48,358 nucleotides of DNA from Deltaproteobacteria bacterium (GTDB lineage: Bacteria > Bdellovibrionota > Bdellovibrionia > Bdellovibrionales > Bdellovibrionaceae), in assembly GCA_013286585.1 (NCBI GenBank), contig JABDFK010000011.1, forward strand, positions 1 to 48,358. The letters are read 5' to 3'. Positions within the stretch are counted from its first letter, which is position 1. Each line of letters begins with the position of its first letter. The notes beneath the pieces are model-generated. The model ran no database searches and had not been told where the DNA came from. It worked only from the letters and a program-made list of their open reading frames with translations. This document shows, one piece after another, positions 29,556-38,173 of this stretch. Made by a program: the position numbers and the translations under genes.

Positions 29556-30785
29556 CTACTTGTTCGAAGCCGTCTTAGTCACAGCAGGAATTCCGCAAGA
29601 TCCAGCAGAAATCCCAGCAGGCAACTGACAAACTCCGTTGCCACCGGTTTTTTGCGCCAACTGTAGCGCAGCGACAGTTTCAGATGTTTGGTACATATAA
29701 ACCCGTGCCCCAGCAAAAACCGAACTGTTCTGCTGCGGATAAGTGGAGTTGCCCTTGATGATTTGGGCCGCCGCCAAGTTGTCGCCAAGGCTCACAATCT
29801 GAGCGTAAGACACCGGTGTCACATCAGGCACATCACCCAATGAGTTGGAATCACAGACAGCTCCGTCCCAAACGTAAGTGACATTTTTGATCGCCAGCAC
29901 GTCGCCGACTTTTAAGCCTAAGTCCGAAGAACCGTTCACATAGATATAAGTACCGCAGGATTTCAGCACTGTGGTGTACCAAGGATCTTGTGCCGACCAT
30001 GCCGAGGACAAATCACTGGTTGCTGCTGTCAGACCATTCATAGTGATGGTCGATAGCGGAGTCTGATAATACCCAGATGGTCCCAGTGACAACGCACCGA
30101 TATTGAATGTGGCCGACAAACTGCCGCTGTAACCTTTGGCATTGTTGATGGCGCTGACGAAAGTGAAATTGCCTTGGTCCAGAGGTCGCTTCGCGGTCAT
30201 CTCCACCTGCATGGTGTAAGACTGGAAGCTGAAATTCAAACTTGGCATCAATGCGATGTTGGCCAAGGAAAGCGACAGACCACCGCCACCCACCAAAGTG
30301 AAATCATTGATAGAGCCATTCACCACCGCCTGAGGCAAATTGATCGTGCAAGAGTTCGAGTAAGAGGCGGTCTCTGTCAAACCACTAGCACTCAGAGTGG
30401 AAGGAGTCACACTCTGGATCACCACCTGATTCGGGTCCGAGGTGCAATTATTAAAGTCATTGGTGATATCGCTGGCAAGACCAGCCGGAGTGAAAGCCAT
30501 ATTAGGATTCATGTTGGCCGTGGAAAATGTCTTCGTGGTGTTCAACACGTTCTGCATCTGTTGATTGGCCACGTACCCGAAATTAAATTGTTGGTTGCTC
30601 ACCGAAGCAGGCAAGGTGATCGCCGGAGCCGTGATCTGTCCAAGTAACACTCGACGGGCCAAGACCCGCGATTGCACCGACGACGAAGAGCAGCTTTGAT
30701 TGCCCATCAGCATAGCGCCCATACCAGTCAGTATCGCCGTCTTTAACAGCGTGCCAAGTCCTAGGCTCTTTGAATTGTTACTCAT
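29556..30785 (-). CDS. Exported or lipoprotein-type hypothetical protein
   Basis: The 409-residue protein has a hydrophobic N-terminal segment ending MLMGNQSCSSSS, a relaxed lipobox-like site. The mature part is rich in Ser, Thr, Asn and Gly, with predicted beta character (repeated NFSFQSYTM-, GYSGSLSATF-type strands), and ends with a small Cys-containing tail. No enzyme motif is visible. A GGGAGG site precedes the ATG, and the leader carries an 11-bp hairpin (30805-30827). The likely location is the outer membrane or cell surface. Function unknown. Confidence 0.65.
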   Translation of the reverse strand: MSNNSKSLGLGTLLKTAILTGMGAMLMGNQSCSSSSVQSRVLARRVLLGQITAPAITLPASVSNQQFNFGYVANQQMQNVLNTTKTFSTANMNPNMAFTPAGLASDITNDFNNCTSDPNQVVIQSVTPSTLSASGLTETASYSNSCTINLPQAVVNGSINDFTLVGGGGLSLSLANIALMPSLNFSFQSYTMQVEMTAKRPLDQGNFTFVSAINNAKGYSGSLSATFNIGALSLGPSGYYQTPLSTITMNGLTAATSDLSSAWSAQDPWYTTVLKSCGTYIYVNGSSDLGLKVGDVLAIKNVTYVWDGAVCDSNSLGDVPDVTPVSYAQIVSLGDNLAAAQIIKGNSTYPQQNSSVFAGARVYMYQTSETVAALQLAQKTGGNGVCQLPAGISAGSCGIPAVTKTASNK

Positions 30786-30804
30786 CGCGACCTCCCTGTT
30801 ATAG

Positions 30805-30827
30805 GAGTCGCTCCTGGAGCGGCTCCC
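30805..30827 (-). promoter_or_regulatory. Leader hairpin ahead of the 29556-30785 gene
   Basis: GGAGTCGC pairs with GCGGCTCC (one wobble) around TCCTGGA, close to the ribosome binding site. A TATACT sequence upstream on the minus strand (near 30870) could be the -10 element; no good -35 is visible. The remaining gap to 31072 shows nothing else I can name. Confidence 0.35.
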
Positions 30828-31072
30828 GTATGGTTCACATGACTTTTGTCGGTGATCCTGGAATTTAGTATAGTCTAGTTTTCCAAGAGGGCCGCTGCGG
30901 AAGGATTTTTCAAGAATATCAAGACGATGAATTGCAAATGCCCAGAATGAGACAGCCTAAGCTCTTGAAATAAGAGCCTCGCATATTCAAAACAGTATTC
31001 ACAATTTTTTTCAATGACAAGAATTTGCGCAAAATCAAAAAGATGATTTCATAGAAATTGTCGAGCAGATGG

Positions 31073-31702
31073 TCAGAACGATGATCTCCCCGTCAGTTCG
31101 AAGTGAATTTCCATCTCGTCCTTCACATTGACGACACCCCCACCGGATGGGGGAGTAATGCCATAGTCTGACATATGGAATTTAAATCCACCGGCAAAGT
31201 GCGTGGCTCCGTCTTTCTTCTGGTCAACCTTGATGGGAATGCCGCTGATATGTTGAGTTTTGCCATGTAAGGAAAAATCCCCCTCGATGACAAGCCCTGA
31301 TGATCCGGACTTTACGCCGGAGCTTTTGAAGCGAATTTGTGGATAGTGTGCGACGTCTAAGACGTCGGGTCCTAGCATTTTTTCCTTCACCTTGGCGCGG
31401 TCTTCTTCGCTGGGTCCTCCAGCATCTAGTCCCGCCATCTTTCTGGACTCAGGCGTATCAACTATCAGCGAAGCTGCCTCTACGACAATCTCGACGCTAG
31501 AGGTACTTTGCGCATCAGGATTTTGTACAACCGTCGCCGTCCATTCATTCGCGGAAATTCCGTGCTCATGACCGACGAAACCGAGCAGGCCCGAGCGATG
31601 CGTGGTTGCCGCAAAAAACGAGCTGGTCTTATCGATACTCAGCGGTCCCGCGTTTGCATATAAGTTCATCAAAAGCATTGGGAGTACTAGTTTTATAGTC
31701 AT
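31073..31702 (-). CDS. YceI-family periplasmic protein
   Basis: The 209-residue protein has a signal peptide (cleaved near ANA|GPL) and the YceI lipocalin-like pattern: IDKTSSFFAATTHRSGLLGFVGH near the start, MLGPDVLDVAHYPQIRFKS in the middle, and GDFSLHGKTQHISGIPI near the end. YceI proteins bind isoprenoid or fatty-acid-like molecules in the periplasm; the physiological ligand is generally unknown. An acidic insertion (DAGGPSEEDRAK) precedes the middle motif. No operon partner is obvious. Confidence 0.85.
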   Translation of the reverse strand: MTIKLVLPMLLMNLYANAGPLSIDKTSSFFAATTHRSGLLGFVGHEHGISANEWTATVVQNPDAQSTSSVEIVVEAASLIVDTPESRKMAGLDAGGPSEEDRAKVKEKMLGPDVLDVAHYPQIRFKSSGVKSGSSGLVIEGDFSLHGKTQHISGIPIKVDQKKDGATHFAGGFKFHMSDYGITPPSGGGVVNVKDEMEIHFELTGRSSF

Positions 31703-31809
31703 GAAAAGCCTCTCGTACTCAAAAACAATCTGAGCTTATGAATGACCAAGGTTCTCACGAAATTCTTTTTTAGCCTATGTAAATATCCCAGGGTCTTTAG
31801 ACGGTTTAA

Positions 31810-32505
31810 TTATTTAGATTCAGCTGAAAACTCTCCAGAACCCCCGGTGCCTGACCAGCTTCCACGAATGGTTTTACCACCCATAGAGTTACGAACTAGC
31901 TGACCCCGGAAATCCTGAGCACCTGGAGGGCGCGTGGTCACACGAGTAAAGGAAACTTGGTTGTCCCGACATTCCAAGTTGATGATTCTCTCTTCATATC
32001 CAATAGCATCAAATGTCACAGATCCACCGCGATAGCCTTGATTGAGCACCAATTGGCCGCGGAAGCCACCGGCGTCGATATAATATTGACCAGCGCAATT
32101 GAGGTCGGCCAATTGTTCTTTCATACCCTCCAAAGAAATCAGCGCGTTTCGTCCATTGTTTGGAGTGTCGGCATCCACTAAAAAGCCCGTGATACAACGA
32201 GTAGAGCCATCTAGGTCCTTCCAGCCTGAGTTGGTACCTGGTGCATAGAAATCTCTGAGATTCAGTGTTTGCTCTTGCAGGTCTCCGAAGCGAACCCGCA
32301 GCCGGTCAATCCGAGCATAGTCATTTTCCACCCGGACCTGGACCGAAGTGACTCCGCAGACGGCGGGCTTAACATCAACGAAACGGCGACCTTCAAAATC
32401 GCCGATGCGCGCAGACCCCAACAAAACATGCACCTTTTGATTTTGCGCTTGGCCGACAAGCGGCAAAAACATCATCGCGAAAATGAGCAGAGCAGACTTT
32501 TTCAT
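31810..32505 (-). CDS. Exported protein, DUF2541-like N-terminal domain
   Basis: The 231-residue protein has a clear signal peptide (LPLVGQAQ). The first mature domain (about 22-115: HVLLGSARIGDFEGRRFVDV, IDRLRVRFGDLQEQ, GWKDLDGSTRCITGFLVDAD) resembles the DUF2541/YaaI type, known from small stress-linked periplasmic proteins. The second half (about 135-230) has the strand pattern GFRGQLVLNQGYRGGSVTFD and ends with a Gly/Ser-rich tail, and may be a separate beta domain. Function unknown. It starts about 150 bp after the end-facing clpB stop and shares its strand. Confidence 0.6.
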   Translation of the reverse strand: MKKSALLIFAMMFLPLVGQAQNQKVHVLLGSARIGDFEGRRFVDVKPAVCGVTSVQVRVENDYARIDRLRVRFGDLQEQTLNLRDFYAPGTNSGWKDLDGSTRCITGFLVDADTPNNGRNALISLEGMKEQLADLNCAGQYYIDAGGFRGQLVLNQGYRGGSVTFDAIGYEERIINLECRDNQVSFTRVTTRPPGAQDFRGQLVRNSMGGKTIRGSWSGTGGSGEFSAESK

Positions 32506-32651
32506 GTTAGTTCTCCTTGGTGTTTTGGTTTTTTGATCCCACCCAGGCTATATAAGCATATTGCGTACCAACCAAATGGTGTCAGAGGGGCACCGAATTT
32601 TCAAATATCCAGAATTGGGGGATTTATTGGCCTGGAAAAAATACTCGTCAG

Positions 32652-35198
32652 CTATTTGATTTTCAAACCGGACGAGTCCGCAGTTACGGTGACCTTATCA
32701 CCGGCTTTGATCGCACCCGCGATGATCTCCCGACTCAGTGGATTTAACAGATCCGACTGGATCACCCGTTTCAGCGGTCGTGCGCCGTAAACAGGATCAA
32801 AACCCTTCTTCGCCAAAAAGGCCACGGCCTTGTCATCAATGTCGATCTGGATACGCTTGGCTTTCAGACGCTCTTCGACCTGCTTCAACTGAACCTTCAC
32901 GATTCCAGCAATTTGCTCTTCGCCCAATGGGTTGAAGATGATGGTTTCATCGATGCGATTGATGAACTCTGGGCGAAAATGATCTTTCACCGCTGCTTGC
33001 GAGCCTAAGTTCGAAGTCATGATGATCACCGTGTTCTTGAAATCCACGGTGCGGCCCTGACCATCGGTCAAGCGACCATCATCCAAAACTTGCAGGAGCA
33101 CATTGAAAACATCGACATGGGCTTTTTCGATTTCATCAAGCAGCACCACACTGTAAGGTTTTCGGCGAATGGATTCCGTGAGCTGTCCGCCCTCTTCATA
33201 ACCCACATAGCCTGGAGGCGCGCCGACCAATCGAGACACGGAATGCTTCTCCATATATTCACCCATGTCCAGGCGAACGATGGCTTGATCGTCATCGAAC
33301 AGAAATTCAGCAAGGGCTTTGACGGTTTCGGTTTTACCAACCCCAGTTGGACCCAAGAACATAAAGGTCCCGATGGGTCGATTGGGGTCAGAGATTTCGG
33401 CACGCGCGCGGCGAATGGCATCGGCGATCACTTTTAAGGCGTGATCCTGACCGACGACCCGCTCACCCAGTTTTTGCTCCATAGACAATAACTTCGCAGT
33501 TTCGCTCTCTAGCATTTTTTGCAGAGGCACTCCGGTCCACTTGGCGACCACTTCAGCCACGTCCTCAGGACCGACCTCTTCTTTGAGCATGCGTTTTTCG
33601 GTGACACTGGGACCTGCTTTTTTCGAAGCCGATTTTTCCTCTAGTTTTTTGAGCTGAGCTTCAAGTCCAGGCAACTGACCGTATTTGAGTTCTGCGGCCT
33701 TACCCAATTCGCCCGCGCGCTCGGCGCGCTCCATTTCCTGGCGTGTGTTTTCGATCTGTTCTTTCAGCCGCTTGATTTCGTGGATGCCGCCTTTTTCGAA
33801 CTCCCATTGTTCTCGTAAGAGCTGATTTTTGGCGGAAAGATCCTTGATCTCGGCTTCCAGTTTTTCCAGGCGATCTTTAGAGACCTCGTCCTTTTCTTTT
33901 TTGAGCGCCTCGCGCTCGATGCGAAGCTGCATGAGCTCGCGCTCGATCTTGTCGATCTCTTCAGGTACTGATTTCGATTCGATGCCCAGTTTGGACGCGG
34001 CCTCATCGATCAGATCAATGGCTTTGTCGGGTAAGAATCTGGAGGTGATGTAGCGATGGGACAATTTCACAGCAGCTACGATGGCAGAGTCCGTGATGCG
34101 AACCCCGTGATGAACTTCGTATTTTTCTTTAAGGCCGCGCAAGATCGTGATGGCATCGTCCACTGAAGGTTCGTCCACTATCACGGTTTGAAAACGGCGC
34201 TCGAGAGCCGCATCTTTTTCGATGTACTTGCGGTACTCGTCTAAAGTGGTGGCACCGATGCAATGCAATTCTCCACGAGCCAGGGCCGGCTTCAGCAATT
34301 GTCCGGCATCCATAGCGCCTTCCGATTTTCCGGCTCCGACCAAAGTGTGAATTTCATCGATGAACAAAATCACCTGACCAGCGGCGGTGGTGACCTCTTT
34401 GATGACAGCCTTCAGACGATCCTCGAATTCGCCGCGGTATTTAGCGCCCGCGATCAAAGCCCCCATGTCCAAGGACAAGAGTTTTTTACCGATCAAATTT
34501 TCGGGAACATCTTGCTTCATGATTCGCAAAGCTAGACCCTCTGCTATGGCAGTTTTGCCAACGCCAGGCTCTCCGATCAAAACTGGATTGTTCTTGGTGC
34601 GACGAGAAAGCACCTGAACCACGCGGCGGATCTCTTCGTCCCGGCCAATCACGGGATCCAACTTTCCTTCGGCCGCCAGCTCTGTCAAATCACGGGCGTA
34701 CTTGCGAAGGACCTCATATTTATTCTCTGGATCGTCGTCGGTGACTTTTTGCGAGCCCCGCACTTCCTGCAAGGCCGTTTTCATGGCCTCTAATTTCACA
34801 CCTGACTTTTTCCACAGCGACGCCAGGTCCGAATCGCTGAGCTTGAGCATCGCCAAGACAAAATGTTCGGTCGACACGTAAGCATCACCGAAGGTGCGAG
34901 CCTCGGCCTCAGCACCGGTGAAGACATTCACTAGGCGCTGACTTGGAGAAACCTTCACCGAAGAGCCTGACACCTTCGGAAATTGGGCGATGCGGGACTC
35001 GACCTCACTCTGCAGCGATTTAACATTCGCGCCCGCTTTCTCAAAAAGACGGGGAACGATGCCCTCTGACTGATTGAGCAAGGCTGACAGCAAATGTTCA
35101 GGCTCTACCGTGGGGCAGGATTTGGCCTCTGCCATAGAGGCAGCAGCGGACATCGCTTCTTGGCTTTTTCGGGTCATTTTGTCCATGTCATTGGCCAT
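32652..35198 (-). CDS. clpB: ATP-dependent disaggregase ClpB
   Basis: The 848-residue chaperone has the ClpN repeat domain, NBD1 (Walker [14 protein letters not shown], Walker [10 protein letters not shown]), the long coiled-coil middle domain (about 405-520) that distinguishes ClpB from ClpA/C, and NBD2 ([24 protein letters not shown]). It solubilises aggregates with DnaK. Between the NBD2 sensor (MTSNLGSQ) and [10 protein letters not shown] there are only about 6 residues, where many ClpB have about 20, a small lineage deletion. A GGAGG site precedes the ATG. Confidence 0.96.
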   Translation of the reverse strand: MANDMDKMTRKSQEAMSAAASMAEAKSCPTVEPEHLLSALLNQSEGIVPRLFEKAGANVKSLQSEVESRIAQFPKVSGSSVKVSPSQRLVNVFTGAEAEARTFGDAYVSTEHFVLAMLKLSDSDLASLWKKSGVKLEAMKTALQEVRGSQKVTDDDPENKYEVLRKYARDLTELAAEGKLDPVIGRDEEIRRVVQVLSRRTKNNPVLIGEPGVGKTAIAEGLALRIMKQDVPENLIGKKLLSLDMGALIAGAKYRGEFEDRLKAVIKEVTTAAGQVILFIDEIHTLVGAGKSEGAMDAGQLLKPALARGELHCIGATTLDEYRKYIEKDAALERRFQTVIVDEPSVDDAITILRGLKEKYEVHHGVRITDSAIVAAVKLSHRYITSRFLPDKAIDLIDEAASKLGIESKSVPEEIDKIERELMQLRIEREALKKEKDEVSKDRLEKLEAEIKDLSAKNQLLREQWEFEKGGIHEIKRLKEQIENTRQEMERAERAGELGKAAELKYGQLPGLEAQLKKLEEKSASKKAGPSVTEKRMLKEEVGPEDVAEVVAKWTGVPLQKMLESETAKLLSMEQKLGERVVGQDHALKVIADAIRRARAEISDPNRPIGTFMFLGPTGVGKTETVKALAEFLFDDDQAIVRLDMGEYMEKHSVSRLVGAPPGYVGYEEGGQLTESIRRKPYSVVLLDEIEKAHVDVFNVLLQVLDDGRLTDGQGRTVDFKNTVIIMTSNLGSQAAVKDHFRPEFINRIDETIIFNPLGEEQIAGIVKVQLKQVEERLKAKRIQIDIDDKAVAFLAKKGFDPVYGARPLKRVIQSDLLNPLSREIIAGAIKAGDKVTVTADSSGLKIK

Positions 35199-35220
35199 AT
35201 GGGGCGGTGCCTCCGTCGTA

Positions 35221-35253
35221 TCTAAATTCTGGGTGTTATTCCAAAAATGTCAA
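35221..35253 (-). promoter_or_regulatory. Candidate promoter of clpB
   Basis: On the minus strand a perfect TTGACA (35253-35248) is followed after about 14 bases by CCCAGAATTT, which is partly like the CCCCATNT -10 of heat-shock sigma-32 promoters; read as sigma-70, the -10 is poor. No CIRCE operator is visible. Inferred. Confidence 0.4.
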
Positions 35254-35280
35254 CGTCAGCCGGCCTAGATGAATGACCCC

Positions 35281-35394
35281 TTTTCCAATCTTTCCCAGTT
35301 CAGTTTTTTAAACCTCTTCTGTATGTCTATTTGATCTCATCTCGAACGCATCCACAGGGAAGGCTAAAAAACTGAACTGGGAAAGATTGGAAAA
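35281..35394. repeat. Perfect 30-bp inverted repeat (element E) upstream of clpB
   Basis: Arms 35281-35310 and 35365-35394 are exact reverse complements (outer ends TTTTCCAATC), separated by 54 bases. CCCC flanks both sides, which could be a 4-bp target duplication. The layout resembles a tiny non-autonomous mobile element or a long hairpin. Confidence 0.75.
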
Positions 35395-35425
35395 CCCCGC
35401 CCCCTGTGCTACTTATACCCACCAC

Positions 35426-35665
35426 ATGGCCAAACTCCCGACTCCCAAACGCATTCAGCCCAGTATTCGTCACGACGCTATTAAGGCCAGCGACTATTTG
35501 AAGTACAATTTACCTTGGTCGTGTGAGGACTGCTCCCACTACAATTTCGAGCAAGACCTCTGCTCTTTTGGCTATCTGGTGAAGTGGCATAAGCGGGAAT
35601 ATCAAAAACATTCCTACGAGCTCGGCGGAAAAGTTTCGCTCTGCCGTTTTCAAGAAATTGACTAG
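35426..35665 (+). CDS. Small cytoplasmic protein with four-Cys zinc-ribbon-like motif
   Basis: The 79-residue reading starts at the ATG at 35426 (MAKLPTPKR), since upstream codons run into the inverted repeat. It contains WSCEDCSHYNFEQDLC and, about 27 residues later, SLCRF: a CxxC-x9-C...C pattern that could bind zinc or an iron-sulfur cluster. It has no signal peptide. I do not recognise the function. It is divergent from clpB and the two share the intergenic region that holds the 30-bp inverted repeat. Confidence 0.65.
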   Translation: MAKLPTPKRIQPSIRHDAIKASDYLKYNLPWSCEDCSHYNFEQDLCSFGYLVKWHKREYQKHSYELGGKVSLCRFQEID

Positions 35666-35803
35666 TCCAAAGACCCCATCACAGAATTTTTCAGCGTCAA
35701 AATTCCCTCTGTCACAGCCATTTTCCAGCCTATCGTCGCAGGATTAATATCTGATCAAGGTCTAATTCTAAATTTATTTCCTCAAATCAGGTCTACAGTC
35801 CTG

Positions 35804-35830
35804 TCAACTCCACGACGCTTCTGTCGATCA
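35804..35830 (+). promoter_or_regulatory. Candidate sigma-28 (FliA) promoter of flagellin
   Basis: TCAACTCC and GTCGATCA are separated by 11 bases, compared with the consensus TAAAGTTT-N11-GCCGATAA (4/8 and 6/8 matches). It would give a leader of roughly 255 bases. Judged on consensus and context only. Confidence 0.35.
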
Positions 35831-35996
35831 GTCTGGTGTCACACATTTGACTGTTTTGATAAAGGGTGAAGATAGAAGCCCCCAAAAAGGGATTCTACGA
35901 AAGGAGGAGTTCAAGGAAGAGTAAAAAAATACTGATGCAGTATTTGTTTAAAAATTACAAGAGTGAGAACGAAATGGAAATCTCAAACTCACTCTA

Positions 35997-36008
35997 GGCT
36001 TGGAAGCC
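35997..36008 (+). promoter_or_regulatory. GGA-loop hairpin, possible CsrA site
   Basis: GGCT-TGGA-AGCC presents GGA in a tetraloop, the preferred CsrA target shape. Further GGA motifs lie nearby, including both Shine-Dalgarno sequences (36034-36038, 36081-36085). CsrA control of flagellin translation is known in other bacteria; here it is inferred. Confidence 0.4.
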
Positions 36009-36045
36009 GACCCCGTAGCAGGGAATTAACCAAGGAGGAACTTTG

Positions 36046-36066
36046 ATGAACTTAAAAAACTTTTAA
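36046..36066 (+). CDS. Possible six-residue leader peptide upstream of fliC
   Basis: ATG followed by five codons and TAA encodes MNLKNF. AAGGAGG lies seven bases before the ATG, as good a ribosome binding site as that of fliC itself, 28 bp downstream. It may keep ribosomes on the leader or tune fliC translation. It could also be chance. Confidence 0.35.
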   Translation: MNLKNF

Positions 36067-36093
36067 CTAAATCTTTTAACGGAGGATTTTAAA

Positions 36094-36927
36094 ATGGGAA
36101 TGCGAGTAACGACAAACATGGCAGCCATTAACGCCCAAAGAAATTTGGTGGGCAGCCAACGAAGTATCCAAAAGAGCATGGCGCAAATGGCCAGCGGTAG
36201 CCGAATCAACATCGCAGCAGATGATGCTGCAGGTTTGGCGATCAGCGAACGTTTGAAAGCCGGCATCCGATCAGCACGCCAAGCTAATCGCAATGCGAAC
36301 GATGGTATCTCGATGGTGCAAACTGCTGAGGGCGGTTTGAACGAAGTCGGAAATATCGTCACACGATTGCGCGAGCTAGGAATCCAAGCATCATCTGACA
36401 CTGTCGGTGATACAGAGCGCGGATTTATCCACAAAGAGGTGGCTCAACTAAAAGAAGAGATGCAGCGTATCGCTACCACTACTTCTTGGGGCAAAACCAA
36501 ACTGTTGGATGGCACAACCCAAACTTTCGACTTCCAAGTTGGTCTTTACAATAAGCCAGAAGAAGATCGAATCTCTTTCAAAGCGTCTGAAAACAACGCG
36601 TCTTTGGATAACTTGGGTCTTGCTGACATTGACTATACATCTAAAGAGGGCGCGCAACAGGCGCTGGCTCAACTAGATACAGCGCAAACCAACATCAATG
36701 GTTTCCGCGCCAATCTGGGAGCGCTACAGAATCGTTTGGCATCCACTGTTGATAACTTAGCAGTGTATGAAGAAAACATGAGTTCAGCGAATTCACGTAT
36801 CCGTGACACTGATATCGCTCAGGCTTCTTCAGAGATGACTCGCAATAACATCTTGTTACAAGCTGGTACTGCGACTTTGGCTCAGGCCAACCAAGTGAAC
36901 CAAATGGCACTTAAGCTTTTAGGTTGA
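36094..36927 (+). CDS. fliC: Flagellin
   Basis: The 277-residue flagellin is short, with the two conserved coiled ends and a small variable middle. The N-terminus has MGMRVTTN, the RINIAADDAAGLAISERLKA signature and NDGISMVQTAEGGLNEV; the C-terminus has ALQNRLASTVDNL and ENMSSANSRIRDTDIAQASSEMT, ending LKLLG. It forms the flagellar filament. GGAGG precedes the ATG. Bdellovibrio genomes carry several flagellin paralogues, and this is probably one. Intrinsic terminator follows. Confidence 0.95.
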   Translation: MGMRVTTNMAAINAQRNLVGSQRSIQKSMAQMASGSRINIAADDAAGLAISERLKAGIRSARQANRNANDGISMVQTAEGGLNEVGNIVTRLRELGIQASSDTVGDTERGFIHKEVAQLKEEMQRIATTTSWGKTKLLDGTTQTFDFQVGLYNKPEEDRISFKASENNASLDNLGLADIDYTSKEGAQQALAQLDTAQTNINGFRANLGALQNRLASTVDNLAVYEENMSSANSRIRDTDIAQASSEMTRNNILLQAGTATLAQANQVNQMALKLLG

Positions 36928-36942
36928 TTCTGGTTCTTAATC

Positions 36943-36990
36943 AAAAATGAAATGAGAGGCCTGCGGTCAAACGCGGGCCTTTTCATTTTT
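36943..36990 (+). terminator. Intrinsic terminator of fliC
   Basis: AAAAATGAAA and AGGCC...GCG pair with CGC...GGCCT and TTTCATTTTT, giving a long stem with a trailing T-run, about 16 bases after the stop. Confidence 0.85.
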
Positions 36991-36997
36991 GTGCGGG

Positions 36998-37111
36998 CTC
37001 TGGGTTGTAAACGTGGGTGTTTCGGGGGCCACCCTTCCTTGGGTTCACGCTTGCAGGACCGCCCTCCATTAAAGCACAAGGCTCCCCCGAAACACCCGGT
37101 TCTCAACAGAG
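36998..37111 (+). repeat. Hairpin element A (variable-arm family)
   Basis: Perfect 14-base arms 37015-37028 and 37084-37097 (GGGTGTTTCGGGGG and complement) are flanked by conserved end TTGTAAACG on the left and GGTTCTCAA on the right, plus outer CTCTG/CAGAG. The 55-base core contains CCACCC.TCCTTGGGTTCAC and GCCCTCCATT, both shared with element C. The right flank is G/T-rich on the plus strand. Confidence 0.8.
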
Positions 37112-37338
37112 TTCGACAAAAATGAATATCTGGTTTTCAGCTGGATTTTTTTTGTTGAACTATCGGTCAGTGGGTTTCTGAATTTTGCGTATGATTTTTT
37201 CAGGACCTCTGCGAGTGGCTCGAATGTTTTTTTAAGTGTCTAAGTTTTTATCAATAAAATCAGTTATTTAGCTAAAGACTTTGGTCGGGGGTTCCGTTAT
37301 ACTGGGTGTAAGTTCAATGAAACTCTATGGAGGGGTCC

Positions 37339-38103
37339 ATGAAAACACTCACTGCTCTCTTTGTTACTTTGTCTGTATTGATGCTGACCACGGCTTGTGG
37401 TTCGGGCACTCAGTCTTCGGCTCATGGTGCTGTTGCTTCTAATAATTCTGAGTCTTCGGGTGGGGTTACTCCTGGTCCTGTGGCTCCTACGGCCAACTGG
37501 AAAGATGTCACTGACGAGATGAACTCCAGTGTTAATGGTGGGGTCATGAATCAGTATCCTTTGATTCAGATCAACGCTGCTGCAGAGACCATTGAACTTT
37601 TGATTCCTTTCAGTTTTGGACTTGGTCTTGGTGTTAGCCCTATTCTTCCTGGCGGCTTTTCCTATGCTGGTTTGCAAGGAGTGACTATTGGTCCTGTAAC
37701 CTTGCCAGATGGTTCTTCGGGCTGGGCTGTTTCTGTGCCCTTGAAGTATTTGCTTCAGAAGCATGGCGCAGGGTTGCAACCGCTGGGAACTTTACCCAAT
37801 GGTCAACCTCTCCCCTATTTTCCGTCGGCCGAAGTGGATGGGGTGGCTATCACTTTACCAGCTCAGCCCAAATATCAGGTGACTTTATACGTTGCGCTTA
37901 AAGCTGTTGCTGTTTTTGTTTCAATTCCTGGCGTCAAGGTTCCTTTTGGTTTTGGCTATAATATCGTGAACAAAGCCCAGACTCGAAACATTGGTTATGT
38001 TGCTTTGATTCCTAACTCCGGAACTTATGCCGCAGGACTGTATGTGGCTGCCCAAATCCCCACGGACGTGGCATTGGCACTCAATAGTCTAGTTAGTTTT
38101 TAA
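37339..38103 (+). CDS. Lipoprotein-type exported protein
   Basis: The start is the ATG at 37339, after GGAGGGG. The 254-residue product has a signal peptide ending LTTAC, a relaxed lipobox, then a Ser-rich linker (SGTQSSAHGAVASNNSESSG) and a domain with Gly/Pro-rich strands (FGLGLGVSPILPGGFSYAG, VPLKYLLQKHG, YAAGLYVAAQIPTDVALAL). I recognise no family. Its codons end in T and G much more often than those of neighbouring genes, and the bias also covers the noncoding 230 bp upstream, so it reflects the local strand asymmetry next to element A rather than expression level. Confidence 0.7.
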   Translation: MKTLTALFVTLSVLMLTTACGSGTQSSAHGAVASNNSESSGGVTPGPVAPTANWKDVTDEMNSSVNGGVMNQYPLIQINAAAETIELLIPFSFGLGLGVSPILPGGFSYAGLQGVTIGPVTLPDGSSGWAVSVPLKYLLQKHGAGLQPLGTLPNGQPLPYFPSAEVDGVAITLPAQPKYQVTLYVALKAVAVFVSIPGVKVPFGFGYNIVNKAQTRNIGYVALIPNSGTYAAGLYVAAQIPTDVALALNSLVSF

Positions 38104-38173
38104 TTTGCGAAATCTCACGATTGGTTTTACTCTGATTCCTCTTTTACCAGAGTAAAATCTATCGGGGGACTGT

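Larger units (their letters stand above)
35666..36093 (+). promoter_or_regulatory. Flagellin leader region
   Basis: This 428-bp stretch has no ordinary gene. It holds a sigma-28-like promoter candidate (35804-35830), a hairpin AGAGTGAG...CTCACTCT (35960-35995), a GGA-loop hairpin (35997-36008), a six-codon mini-ORF with a strong ribosome binding site (36046-36066), and several GGA motifs. Together they suggest post-transcriptional control of flagellin synthesis. Confidence 0.5.

Noticed and set aside
29348-29560. FMN riboswitch upstream of ribE
   Set aside because: I looked for the conserved RFN words and pairing order and found only short, disordered resemblances; the hairpins present fit a terminator and a palindrome.
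35199-35280. CIRCE operator upstream of clpB
   Set aside because: No TTAGCACTC-N9-GAGTGCTAA pair is present.
37112-38103. Asymmetric tracts as a diversity-generating retroelement target
   Set aside because: Such retroelements change mainly adenines in a short repeat with a template copy and a nearby reverse transcriptase. Here all four bases shift, the tract is longer, and no reverse transcriptase or template repeat is seen.
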